DNA of 64,000 nucleotides from Kitasatospora cineracea (GTDB lineage: Bacteria > Actinomycetota > Actinomycetes > Streptomycetales > Streptomycetaceae): positions 620,001 through 684,000 of the forward strand of contig NZ_RJVJ01000001.1 of NCBI RefSeq assembly GCF_003751605.1, given 5' to 3'. How positions within the stretch are numbered: the stretch's first letter is position 1; each line of letters opens with the position of its first letter. Below, in pieces: positions 55,819-63,469 of the stretch. The translations under genes and the position numbers were made by a program. Under the pieces are notes generated by a model, which was not told where the DNA came from, did no database searches, and worked only from the letters and a program-made list of their open reading frames with translations.

Positions 55819-56355
55819 ATGTCCGCTGTCCGCGCCTGGCACCGCAGGCCGCTGACCTGGGTGCTGGTGGTGTTGCTCGTCCTCGGCGGCGGCCTGCTCG
55901 GCGCGCGCCGCGCCTGGGGCGGCTGCTGGCCGCTGCACCCGCACGACGCCCGCGCCTACCGGCAGTACGACTGCGCCAACCTCGGCGGCCCGCGCAACCT
56001 GCCCACCCTGCTGCGCTACTACGGCGTCACCCTGCCCCCGGACGCCACCGGGGTCCGCTACTACAGCGACGACAACTCGGAGAGCGGCCCCGACGTCCTC
56101 TTCCTCCGCTTCGCCGTCCCCGCCGCGACCGCCGCCGCCTACCTCACCGCCCTGCACGCCACCGCGGCCCCCGCCGGCCCCGACACCGCCCTGCACGACA
56201 CCGCCGTCCTGCGCCGCCGCGACCACGTCGACTGGGCTTTCCCCCCGGGCCTCTCCCACCAGGTCCACACCTTCGGCCCCGCCCCGGCCGGCACCGTCGT
56301 CAGTACCCAGGACGGCGGCACCACCGTCCTGCACCTGACCGCCTTCAAGCCCTGA
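55819..56355 (+). CDS. Small membrane-anchored protein, function unknown
   Basis: A 178-residue protein with one N-terminal transmembrane segment (PLTWVLVVLLVLGGGLLGARR) and an external domain of about 145 residues that includes RYYSDDNSESGPDVLFLRF and a pair of cysteines (Cys36, Cys51 region). No family recognised. It starts 2 nt after the acyltransferase stop, so the two are co-translated and may act together at the envelope. GTAGGG overlaps the end of the previous gene as the ribosome site. Confidence 0.75.
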   Translation: MSAVRAWHRRPLTWVLVVLLVLGGGLLGARRAWGGCWPLHPHDARAYRQYDCANLGGPRNLPTLLRYYGVTLPPDATGVRYYSDDNSESGPDVLFLRFAVPAATAAAYLTALHATAAPAGPDTALHDTAVLRRRDHVDWAFPPGLSHQVHTFGPAPAGTVVSTQDGGTTVLHLTAFKP

Positions 56356-56408
56356 GCCCGCGCCCCTGCGGGCCCCGGGTGTCATGACGGTCTGTCAGGA
56401 TCGTCGGC

Positions 56409-57011
56409 ATGCGGAAGCACACGGGGATGAACACCTGCCAGCGCCTGGCCGAGCGGCTGCACCAGTTCGGTCTCACCACCAGGGAGTCGGCGGACCGGGC
56501 GATCGACTGCGCCGCCGACTGGCCGGAGCTGCCGCCGAAGCGGCTGGCCCAGGGCCTGATCTCGGTGACGATCCTCTGCGAGGCGGTCGTCCAGGCGCAC
56601 AGCGAGGACGTCGACTTCGCGGAGTACGGCTACCGCGCCATCTTCCGGGAGGCCCAGCGGCTGTCCGGCGGGGCGGTCACCGTCACCGAGGTGGACCTGG
56701 TCGGCGAGCCCGAGGAGGGGCGGGACCTGCACTTCAAGGTCAACGGGGTGGCGAAGTGCTGGGACATCCAGCAGGAGTCGGACGACTACCTCGACCTGGG
56801 CGCCATCGAGACGGGCATCCAGGACCTGGCCCCGGGCGGCGACGACCCCCGGGTCTTCCACCGCCTGGTGAGCCCGCAGCGCTACGACGACGACCACTAC
56901 CTGCTGGCCACCACGGAGCAGGCCGCCGCCCTGCGCTCGGAGTTCGGCCTGCGCATCGAGGTCTGCGGCCCCGACGGACTGCTGCTGTCCGGCTCCCGGA
57001 TCGAGGACTAG
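56409..57011 (+). CDS. Cytoplasmic protein of unknown function
   Basis: A 200-residue soluble protein, MNTCQRLAERLHQFGL near its start, with an unusually acidic middle (HSEDVDFAEYGYR; QQESDDYLDLGAIETG) and no signal peptide, membrane segment or recognisable motif. Segments VTVTEVDLVGEPEEGRDLHFKV suggest a mixed alpha/beta fold. Codon use matches neighbours. The second Met (codon 7) may be the true start. Not part of the preceding operon (53-nt gap). No function offered. Confidence 0.75.
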   Translation: MRKHTGMNTCQRLAERLHQFGLTTRESADRAIDCAADWPELPPKRLAQGLISVTILCEAVVQAHSEDVDFAEYGYRAIFREAQRLSGGAVTVTEVDLVGEPEEGRDLHFKVNGVAKCWDIQQESDDYLDLGAIETGIQDLAPGGDDPRVFHRLVSPQRYDDDHYLLATTEQAAALRSEFGLRIEVCGPDGLLLSGSRIED

Positions 57012-57115
57012 GCCCTCTCCTCCGGAACCTGCCGCACCCGCCCGCCCCGGCCGCCGCCGCTTTTCCCGCGGCACTGACGCACCGCCATGCCGCCGAACCG
57101 GCCCCGGACATACTC

Positions 57116-57148
57116 AAAGGCCCTCCCGGATTACCCGGGAGGGCCTTT
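57116..57148. terminator. Bidirectional terminator next to tRNA-Ala
   Basis: Perfect 14-bp inverted repeat (57116-57129 with 57135-57148), 5-nt loop, with T-rich flanks in both directions. It lies 6 nt past the tRNA 3' end and also ends the plus-strand gene. Confidence 0.88.
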
Positions 57149-57152
57149 GTCG

Positions 57153-57228
<76 letters not shown>

Positions 57229-57297
57229 AACAAGAAAGAACTCTATCACCTCCGCGGAGGTGCCCGTGACCATGGTCGGAGCGGTCCGGCGGCGGGG

Positions 57298-57325
57298 GCG
57301 CCGGGGAACGCGAACGCCCCGGCGC
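57298..57325 (-). terminator. Hairpin after sepX
   Basis: Perfect 9-bp inverted repeat (57298-57306 with 57317-57325), 10-nt loop, 42 nt after the sepX stop on the minus strand. Confidence 0.55.
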
Positions 57326-57366
57326 AGGTGGGGGGGTTGCGGCCGGGGCGGGGCGGGGCGGGGCGG

Positions 57367-58434
57367 TTACTCGTTGGCGGCGCGGGGGCGGGTCGACCAG
57401 TCCGCGGCGGCGGGGGGCTGGGCCGGCTCGGCGCCGTACTGGTCGAACAGCGGGGTGGCGGGGCGGCCGGAGTCCCAGGTGTTGGGGGCCGAGAGGTCGA
57501 GCCCGCGGGTGGTGCGGGGGGCCACGGGGGCGGTGACGTAGGTGGGGAGGGGGACGGGGACGGGCTCCCAGGAGTCCGGCCCGGCGGCGGCCCGGGAGCG
57601 GACGCCGTCGGCCCACTCCTCGTGCTCGGTGGCCTCGGCCAGCACGGTGGCCCGGGTGGTGCTCGGGTCCGTGGCGACGGTCGGCTCGGGGGCGGGCGCC
57701 GGGCGGGTCGCGGCCGGCTCGGCGGCCGGTCGGGCGGCCCGCTCGCGTTCGCGCTCGCGCAGCCGCTCGGCGGCCTGCGCGGCCCGGGTCCGGTCGAACT
57801 TGACCTCGTAGCGCTGCCGTTCCAGGCGGCGCAGGTGGCCGATGTAGAGGGTGAGCAGGACGCCGGGGACGGCGGGCACCCAGAGGAAGGCGAAGCCGGT
57901 CACGGCGGCGACCACGGCGCCCAGCGCGAAGGCCAGGAAGAGCATGGTGACCATCCGCCGCCGCCGGGCGAGCAGCCGGGCCCGCCGCTCGGCGGAGCGC
58001 CGGTCGCCGAGCTCCCGCTCGCGTTCACGCTCCCACTCCCGCTCGCGTTCACGCTCGCCCCGGCCCTCGGCGGCGGCCGCGGGCCCGGCCACCGGCTCGG
58101 CGGCGGCCTGAACGGCCGGTTCGGCGGCCGGCTCGGCGGCGGCGGCCCGGGTGGGCACGTCGGCGGGGTCGGGCGCCACGGCGGGCGCGGGGTCGGCGAG
58201 GGCCCCGTCCGGGTCCTCCCCGGCGGGGTGCTGCTGGTCGGCGGTCTGGTCGCCGAGGGCTCGGGCCGCGCGCCGCTCCATGGCCGATCGACCGGCCAGC
58301 AGGCGGATCGCGGTACTGAAGCGTTCCGTCGGACGCGACTCGTTGAGCTCGTCCTGCCTGCGGAGCCACATCGGCACCAGATAGGCAGCCCAGGCCCCTA
58401 CGATGACCGCGTAGATAAGGCCGCTACTGCTCAC
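57367..58434 (-). CDS. sepX: Divisome membrane protein SepX/GlpR
   Basis: A 355-residue membrane protein. N-terminal helix SSSGLIYAVIVGAWAAYLVPMWLRR with the RRQDELNESRPTERFSTAIRLL segment is the hallmark of actinobacterial GlpR/SepX. A disordered Ala/Pro region, an Arg/Glu-rich charged stretch, a central hydrophobic hairpin (MLFLAFALGAVVAAVTGFAFLWVPAVPGVLLTLYIG) and a long disordered C-terminus follow. SepX stabilises the divisome in Streptomyces hyphae; GlpR is the membrane receptor of Glp in Corynebacterium. glp lies in the same gene block (60250-61563). The GTG at 58434 lies 7 nt after TACCGT, so a leaderless start is likely. Confidence 0.9.
   Translation of the reverse strand: MSSSGLIYAVIVGAWAAYLVPMWLRRQDELNESRPTERFSTAIRLLAGRSAMERRAARALGDQTADQQHPAGEDPDGALADPAPAVAPDPADVPTRAAAAEPAAEPAVQAAAEPVAGPAAAAEGRGEREREREWERERERELGDRRSAERRARLLARRRRMVTMLFLAFALGAVVAAVTGFAFLWVPAVPGVLLTLYIGHLRRLERQRYEVKFDRTRAAQAAERLRERERERAARPAAEPAATRPAPAPEPTVATDPSTTRATVLAEATEHEEWADGVRSRAAAGPDSWEPVPVPLPTYVTAPVAPRTTRGLDLSAPNTWDSGRPATPLFDQYGAEPAQPPAAADWSTRPRAANE
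58012..58059. repeat. 24-bp tandem repeat inside sepX
   Basis: Two copies with a 24-bp period: a 21-bp identical block at 58012-58032 recurs at 58036-58056. It encodes the alternating Glu-Arg stretch (EREREWERERERE). In-frame unit of eight codons; copy number could vary between strains. Confidence 0.8.
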
Positions 58435-58441
58435 GTTTCAC

Positions 58442-58447
58442 ACGGTA
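58442..58447 (-). promoter_or_regulatory. Probable leaderless promoter -10 of sepX
   Basis: TACCGT on the minus strand, 7 nt before the GTG. The upstream 130 nt is less GC-rich than its surroundings and holds the palindromes GGGTCG-aca-CGACCC (58536-58550, minus 9-nt spacing) and ATATCGATAT (58558-58567). Confidence 0.5.
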
Positions 58448-58585
58448 CGGGCGCGGGCGAAGGCACTGCAGCAATTTGGCGCGGCGTGTCGTGTGATCAA
58501 GCTGATTCTCAGACTATTTTGCCGGTATTTGTGACGGGTCGACACGACCCCGATGCCATATCGATATCTACATTCGAACACACAT

Positions 58586-59170
58586 TCAATTCTCTTGCGG
58601 CGGCCGGTTCCTGAGTTCCTGCCAGCGCCGCAGCAGCCCGTCGGTGGCCTCGTCGGCGGTGAGCGCGTACACCAGGTGGTCGCGCCAGTCGCCGTCGATG
58701 TGCAGGTAGCGGGGGCGCATTCCCTCCGCGCGGAAGCCGAGTTTCTCCACCACCCGGCGGCTGGGCCGGTTCTCCGGGCGGATGCACACCTCGACCCGGT
58801 GCAGGCCCAGGTCGCGGAAGCAGTGGTCGACGGCGAGCGCGACGGCGGTGGGCATGATGCCGCGACCGGCCACCGCCTCGTCCACCCAGTAGCCGACGTT
58901 GGCGGAGCACATCGAGCCCCAGGTGATCCCGCCGACCGTCAACTGGCCGACCAGGCGCCCCCGGTGGAGCACCACGAAGGGCAGCATCCGGCCGGCCGCG
59001 GCCTCGGCCCGCAGGTAGCGGACCATCTGCCGGTAGGTGGGGCGGGGCAGCGGGGCGCGGCCGGGCGGGGCGGGCGGGACGGTGGCCTCCCAGCGGCGCA
59101 GCCAGTCCCGGTTGCGGCGGCTGACCTCCTGCCACTCGGCCTGGTCGCGGCGGCGGATGGGCCGCAGCAC
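58586..59170 (-). CDS. GNAT family N-acetyltransferase, RimJ/RimL-like
   Basis: Acetyltransferase of 194 residues. LRPIRRRDQAEW is the typical RimJ opening, VGYWVDEAVAGRGIMPTAVALAVDH is the acetyl-CoA binding motif A, and VEVCIRPENRPSRRVVEKLGF is motif B. The GTG at 59170 has an excellent GAGGGGG site. The frame stays open upstream, reading [18 protein letters not shown], and a CTG at 59212 overlapping the mog stop could be the true start. In corynebacteria a rimJ-like gene lies between glp and glpR, as here, so a link to division is possible. Confidence 0.88.
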   Translation of the reverse strand: MLRPIRRRDQAEWQEVSRRNRDWLRRWEATVPPAPPGRAPLPRPTYRQMVRYLRAEAAAGRMLPFVVLHRGRLVGQLTVGGITWGSMCSANVGYWVDEAVAGRGIMPTAVALAVDHCFRDLGLHRVEVCIRPENRPSRRVVEKLGFRAEGMRPRYLHIDGDWRDHLVYALTADEATDGLLRRWQELRNRPPQEN

Positions 59171-59208
59171 GAGGTCCCCCTCGGCCAGTTCGACCGGCCA
59201 GGGCGCGT

Positions 59209-59700
59209 TCAGTGCGCACCGCCCGCGGGCCGCGGGTGGTCGCCGCCGGCCAACTGGTCGACGGCGTGCGGCAGCAGCGGGGCGAGCACGGCCAGGCCGT
59301 CGCGGACGCCGCCGGTGGAGCCGGGCAGGTTGACCACCAGGGTGCGTCCGGCCAGGCCGGCCAGGCCGCGGGAGAGAGCGGCGGTGGGGACGGCGGCCCG
59401 GCCGTGGGCGCGGATCGCCTCGGAGATGCCGGGGATCTGCCGGTCGATCACCCGGGCGGTCATCTCGGGCGTGAGGTCCTGCGGGGAGATGCCGGTGCCG
59501 CCGGTGGTGAGCACCACGTCGTACCCGGCGGCGACGGCCGCGCGCAGCGCCGCCTCGACCGGTTCGCCGTCCGGGACGACCTGCGGGCCGTCGGTCTCGA
59601 AGCCCATCGCGCGCAGTCCGGCGACCAGCAGCGGGCCGCCCCGGTCCTCGTACACGCCGGCCGAGGCCCGGTTGGAGACGGTGACGGCGAGCGCCCTCAC
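59209..59700 (-). CDS. mog: Molybdopterin adenylyltransferase-like protein, MogA/MoaB family
   Basis: A 163-residue MogA/MoaB protein of molybdenum-cofactor synthesis. [23 protein letters not shown] is the family start, [16 protein letters not shown] the MPT-binding motif, and [15 protein letters not shown] the C-terminal signature. It adenylates molybdopterin before metal insertion. The GTG overlaps the moaC stop (GTGA). Together with moaC and the MoeA-like gene upstream it forms a Moco block. Confidence 0.94.
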   Translation of the reverse strand: MRALAVTVSNRASAGVYEDRGGPLLVAGLRAMGFETDGPQVVPDGEPVEAALRAAVAAGYDVVLTTGGTGISPQDLTPEMTARVIDRQIPGISEAIRAHGRAAVPTAALSRGLAGLAGRTLVVNLPGSTGGVRDGLAVLAPLLPHAVDQLAGGDHPRPAGGAH

Positions 59701-60194
59701 TGCTCCTCCCCCCTGAACCAGTCGCCGCTCTTGCCGCCGGTCTTGCTGAGCACCCGGACGTCCTCGATGGCGGCGGCCTTGTCGACCGCCTTGACCATGT
59801 CGATGACGGTGAGCGCGGCGGTGGCGACGGCGGTGAGGGCCTCCATCTCGACGCCGGTGCGGTCGGCGGTGCGGACGGTGGCGGTGATCTCGACGGCGGT
59901 GTCGGTGACGGCCAGGTCGACGGTGGTGCCGGTGAGCGCGATCGGGTGGCAGAGCGGGATCAGTTCGGGCGTCTTCTTGGCGCCCATGATCCCGGCGATC
60001 CGGGCCACCGCGAGGGCGTCGCCCTTGGGGACGCCCTCGCCGCGCAGCAGTTCCACCACCCTGGGGGCGATCCGGACCCGGCCGGCCGCCACCGCGACGC
60101 GGGTGGTGGCGGCCTTCTCGGAGACGTCGACCATCCGGGCGGCGCCGGTGCGGTCGACGTGGGTGAGGCGGTCGCCGGGGGGTGTGTCGGTCAC
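59697..60194 (-). CDS. moaC: Cyclic pyranopterin monophosphate synthase
   Basis: MoaC of 165 residues, which forms cyclic pyranopterin monophosphate in step one of molybdenum-cofactor synthesis. [19 protein letters not shown] is the family start, [13 protein letters not shown] the active-site region, and [17 protein letters not shown] and KTGGKSGDW the C-terminal catalytic residues. GTG at 60194 follows GGAG; a GTG at 60212 is also in frame. Its partner moaA is not in the window. Coupled to mog by a 4-bp overlap. Confidence 0.95.
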   Translation of the reverse strand: MTDTPPGDRLTHVDRTGAARMVDVSEKAATTRVAVAAGRVRIAPRVVELLRGEGVPKGDALAVARIAGIMGAKKTPELIPLCHPIALTGTTVDLAVTDTAVEITATVRTADRTGVEMEALTAVATAALTVIDMVKAVDKAAAIEDVRVLSKTGGKSGDWFRGEEQ

Positions 60195-60249
60195 GAGTGG
60201 CTCCAGTGGCACGGTGCGAATCTCGCGCTACCGTACAACCCCGCCCCGG

Positions 60250-61563
60250 TCAGTCCGTGAGAAGGACCACATCGACGGCGCTCCCGGCGGGCAGCGCGGT
60301 CGTGTCCTCGGGCACGGCGATCAGGCAGTCGGCCTTCGCCAGCGCCCCGACCAGGTGCGATCCCTCGCCGCCGACCGGGCTGACGGTGCCGTCCGCCGGG
60401 TGGTGCCGGCCGCGTAGGAACTGCCGCCGCCCGGCCGGGGAGCGCAGCGCGGCGGTGGTCGCGGCGCGCACCACGGGGCGGTGCACGTCGGGGGCGCCGA
60501 GCATGGTGCGGATCACCGGGCGGACGAACAGCTCGAAGGAGATGTACGCGCTGACCGGGTTGCCGGGCAGGGCGAGCAGCGGCACCCCGGCGCCCGCGCC
60601 GATCCGGCCGAAGCCCTGCGGCTTGCCGGGCTGCATCCGCAGCCTGCGGAAGTCGACGCCGCCGTAGTCCGCGAACACCTCCTTGACCACGTCGTACGCG
60701 CCGACCGAGACGCCGCCGCTGGTGACGATCAGGTCGGCCCGGCCGAGCTGGTCCTCCAGCACGGCGCGCAGCGTGGCGGCCTCGTCGGGGACACCGCCGA
60801 CCCGGTAGGCGACGGCGCCGGCGGCGATCGCGGCGGCGGTCAGGGTGAAGGAGTTGGAGTCGTGGATCCGGCCCGGTCCGGTGGCCTCGCCGGGCTGGAC
60901 GAGTTCGCTGCCGGTGGAGAGCACCACGACCCGGGGGCGGGGGGCGACCTTGACGGTGCCGCGGCCGATCGCGGCGAGCAGGCCGAGCCGGGTGGGGCCG
61001 AGCACGGTGCCGGCCTCCAGCACGGTGTCGCCCGCGGTGACGTCGCTGCCCCGGCGGCGGATGTGCGCGCCCTCGGCGACCGGGCGCAGCACCCGGACCT
61101 CCTCGTCGGCGACGGGCGCGCCCATCGCGTCGGCGGCCAGCCCGGTGCCGGTGCCGCCGTCGGTCCACTCGACCGGGGCGACGGCCTCGGCGCCGGGCGG
61201 GACGGGGGCGCCGGTCATGATCCGGGCGGCCTGGCCGGGGCCGACCTTGGGCAGGTCGGCGGCGCCGGCCGCGATGTCGCCGACCACGGCGAGCACCGAC
61301 GGGTACTGCCCGGTGGCGCGCACGGTGTCGGCGGTGCGCAGCGCGTAGCCGTCCATCGAGCTGTTGTCGAAGGGCGGCAGGTCGTCGGCGGCCCGCACGT
61401 CCTCGGCGAGCCGGCAGCCCTGGGCGTCCAGCAGTTGCAGCTCGATGGGGGGCAGCGGGGCGACCGCGGCGAGGACGTCGGCGAGGTGCTCGTCGACGCT
61501 CCACGAGCGCGGCGAGGCCGGGGAGTCGGCTCCCTCGCAGCAGGGGTCGTGCTTCCCGGTCAT
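60250..61563 (-). CDS. glp: Gephyrin-like molybdotransferase Glp (MoeA family)
   Basis: MoeA/gephyrin-E-domain protein of 437 residues. DLPPFDNSSMDGYALR is the MoeA start, DIAAGAADLPKVGPGQAARIMTGAPVP a conserved domain II/III region, LSTGSELV and SGGVSVGAYD the MPT-binding motifs, and LPGNPVSAYISF the catalytic loop. Order galU-glp-...-GNAT-glpR matches the corynebacterial locus where Glp binds FtsZ and the GlpR receptor. Because moaC and mog follow directly, it could also insert molybdenum; both roles may coexist. 25 nt after galU. Confidence 0.92.
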   Translation of the reverse strand: MTGKHDPCCEGADSPASPRSWSVDEHLADVLAAVAPLPPIELQLLDAQGCRLAEDVRAADDLPPFDNSSMDGYALRTADTVRATGQYPSVLAVVGDIAAGAADLPKVGPGQAARIMTGAPVPPGAEAVAPVEWTDGGTGTGLAADAMGAPVADEEVRVLRPVAEGAHIRRRGSDVTAGDTVLEAGTVLGPTRLGLLAAIGRGTVKVAPRPRVVVLSTGSELVQPGEATGPGRIHDSNSFTLTAAAIAAGAVAYRVGGVPDEAATLRAVLEDQLGRADLIVTSGGVSVGAYDVVKEVFADYGGVDFRRLRMQPGKPQGFGRIGAGAGVPLLALPGNPVSAYISFELFVRPVIRTMLGAPDVHRPVVRAATTAALRSPAGRRQFLRGRHHPADGTVSPVGGEGSHLVGALAKADCLIAVPEDTTALPAGSAVDVVLLTD

Positions 61564-61587
61564 CGCCTCACGCTCCTTCGTGGTGGG

Positions 61588-62508
61588 TCAGCCCTGCATC
61601 TCGGTGGCCACGAACTGCCGCAGCCAGGTGCGGAACTCGGGGCCGAGGTCGTCGCGCTCGGCGGCCAGCCGGACGATCGCCCGCAGGTAGTCGGCGCGGT
61701 CGCCGGTGTCGTAGCGGCGGCCCTTGAACAGCACGCCGTGCACCGGGCCGCCGCTGGTCTCGTCGCGGGTGGCCAGCTCGCGCAGCGCGTCGGTCAGCTG
61801 GATCTCGCCGCCGCGGCCGGGCGGGGTCTCGCGCAGCACGTCGAAGACCGCCGGGTCGAGGACGTAGCGGCCGATGACGGCGTAGTTGGACGGGGCGTCG
61901 GCGGTGTCGGGCTTCTCCACCAGGTCGGTCACCTGGAAGACGTCCTCGCCGAAGCCGTTGGCCTTGACGGCGGCGCAGCCGTACAGGTGGATCTGCGCGG
62001 GGTCGACCTCCATCAACGCGACGACGGAGCCGCCGAGTTCCTGCTGGACCTCGATCATCCGGGCCAGCAGCGGGTCGCGCGGGTCAATCAGGTCGTCGCC
62101 CAGCAGGACGGCGAACGGCTGCCCGGCGACGTGCTGTTCGGCGACCGAGACGGCGTGGCCGAGGCCCTTGGGGTCGCCCTGGCGGACGTAGTGCATGCTG
62201 GCGAGCTGCACGGACTCCTGCACCCGGCGCAGCCGCTCCTGGTCGCCCTTGCGGCTGAGCAGCTCCTCCAGCTCGTAGGCGCGGTCGAAGTGGTCTTCCA
62301 GAGCACGCTTGTTGCGACCGGTGACCATCAGTATGTCGGACAGGCCCGCGGCGGCGGCCTCCTCGACGACGTACTGGATGGCCGGCTTGTCGACGACCGG
62401 GAGCATCTCCTTGGGCGTGGCCTTGGTGGCGGGGAGGAACCTGGTGCCGAGGCCGGCGGCCGGGACGACGGCCTTGGTGACCGGCTGGCGGGCGTGCGTG
62501 TTCGTCAT
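61588..62508 (-). CDS. galU: UTP--glucose-1-phosphate uridylyltransferase
   Basis: Makes UDP-glucose, the donor for trehalose, glycans and the GalE reaction. The 306-residue product has AVVPAAGLGTRFLPATKATPKEMLP (nucleotide binding and catalysis), DKPAIQYVVEEA, VLLGDDLI, LVEKP and the C-terminal KGRRYDTGDRADYL. Head of the glp-moaC-mog-GNAT block. Upstream TAAGGT lies 6 nt before the ATG and may be a -10 or, as AAGG, a ribosome site. Confidence 0.96.
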   Translation of the reverse strand: MTNTHARQPVTKAVVPAAGLGTRFLPATKATPKEMLPVVDKPAIQYVVEEAAAAGLSDILMVTGRNKRALEDHFDRAYELEELLSRKGDQERLRRVQESVQLASMHYVRQGDPKGLGHAVSVAEQHVAGQPFAVLLGDDLIDPRDPLLARMIEVQQELGGSVVALMEVDPAQIHLYGCAAVKANGFGEDVFQVTDLVEKPDTADAPSNYAVIGRYVLDPAVFDVLRETPPGRGGEIQLTDALRELATRDETSGGPVHGVLFKGRRYDTGDRADYLRAIVRLAAERDDLGPEFRTWLRQFVATEMQG

Positions 62509-62562
62509 GCGTCGACCTTACTGAGGCTGGCGTTTCGCTCCGCTGAGAGCGGGGTGAAACGA

Positions 62563-63405
62563 TTATTGGGGCCTGTCACCTGTCGGGCCCGGGCCGACGG
62601 TGGTCGCATGCGGGGTGAGGGTTGTCCCGCCGGGGCCGGAAGACACCATACCGGGCGTCGACGAAGCGTTCGGACCGGCCGGTTCGTTCGTGAGCTGCTC
62701 GGTGGAGCGCCAGCAGTCGCCGCCCGCGGCGCGGGCGGCGGCCAGGGCGCGGTCGGCGGCCCGCAGCAGCAGCGCGGCGTGCGCGCCGTCGCGGGGCAGC
62801 ACGGCCAGGCCGACGGCGGCGGTGAGGCCGCTGCGGGCGTCCGGGGCGGCGCTCTCGCCGGGGTGGCGGTCCGTCAGCCGGTGGCGGCGCACCGACCAGC
62901 AGAGCCGCTCGGCGACCTGCGCGGCGCCCTCCGGGCCGGTGTCCGGCAGCAGGGCGAGGAACTCCTCGCCGCCGTAACGTCCCAGGGTGTCGCAGCCGCG
63001 GATCTCCATCGCCAGGCGCTGGGCGAGGTCGCGGAGCATCGCGTTGGCGCGGGTCCGGCCGTGCTCGGCGACCACCGCGTCGAAGCCGTCGACCTCCAGC
63101 AGCAGCACGGCCAGCGGGCGGGGGTCGATCGCGGTGGCCTCGGCCCGGCGGGCGCGTTCGATCTCGCGGTCCAGGGTGAGCTGGAGGTGGCGGTAGTTCC
63201 ACACGCCGGTCAGCGGGTCGCAGGAGGCGGTGCGCACCAGTTCGTCCCGTTCCTCCGCCAGTTCCGCGATCTTCGCCAGAAGTTCCGCCTCCCGGCCGCC
63301 CTGTTCGACCCGGTCCCGGCGGCGGCGCAGCGCGAGGACGCCGGCGGCGGCCGGGGCGGCCGCGCCGAGCGCGGCCAGGGCCTGGAGCAGGAGCGGGGTG
63401 GGCAT
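62563..63405 (-). CDS. GGDEF-domain protein with altered active-site residues
   Basis: A 280-residue protein with one N-terminal membrane helix (about 5-26), a coiled coil (about 32-58) and a GGDEF domain (about 60-225). The hairpin RYGGEEF (145-149) and the inhibitory I-site RGCD (136-139) are intact. Other catalytic positions differ from PleD: the first metal Asp is Glu104, and the guanine contacts Asn and Asp are Val112 and Asn121. Diguanylate cyclase activity is thus doubtful; it may bind c-di-GMP or GTP without synthesis. The disordered tail is Pro/Gly/Thr-rich. Divergent from the cyclo-ligase gene. Confidence 0.85.
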   Translation of the reverse strand: MPTPLLLQALAALGAAAPAAAGVLALRRRRDRVEQGGREAELLAKIAELAEERDELVRTASCDPLTGVWNYRHLQLTLDREIERARRAEATAIDPRPLAVLLLEVDGFDAVVAEHGRTRANAMLRDLAQRLAMEIRGCDTLGRYGGEEFLALLPDTGPEGAAQVAERLCWSVRRHRLTDRHPGESAAPDARSGLTAAVGLAVLPRDGAHAALLLRAADRALAAARAAGGDCWRSTEQLTNEPAGPNASSTPGMVSSGPGGTTLTPHATTVGPGPTGDRPQ

Positions 63406-63469
63406 GCGGCGGCCTCGGGCATGTCAGGCTCGTGTCACTGCGCGGGACAGAGCTGAGAGGAATCGAACG

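Noticed and set aside
57720..58060. CRISPR-like or intergenic repeat array
   Set aside because: The repeats are in-frame Arg/Glu codons inside sepX, with no spacers.
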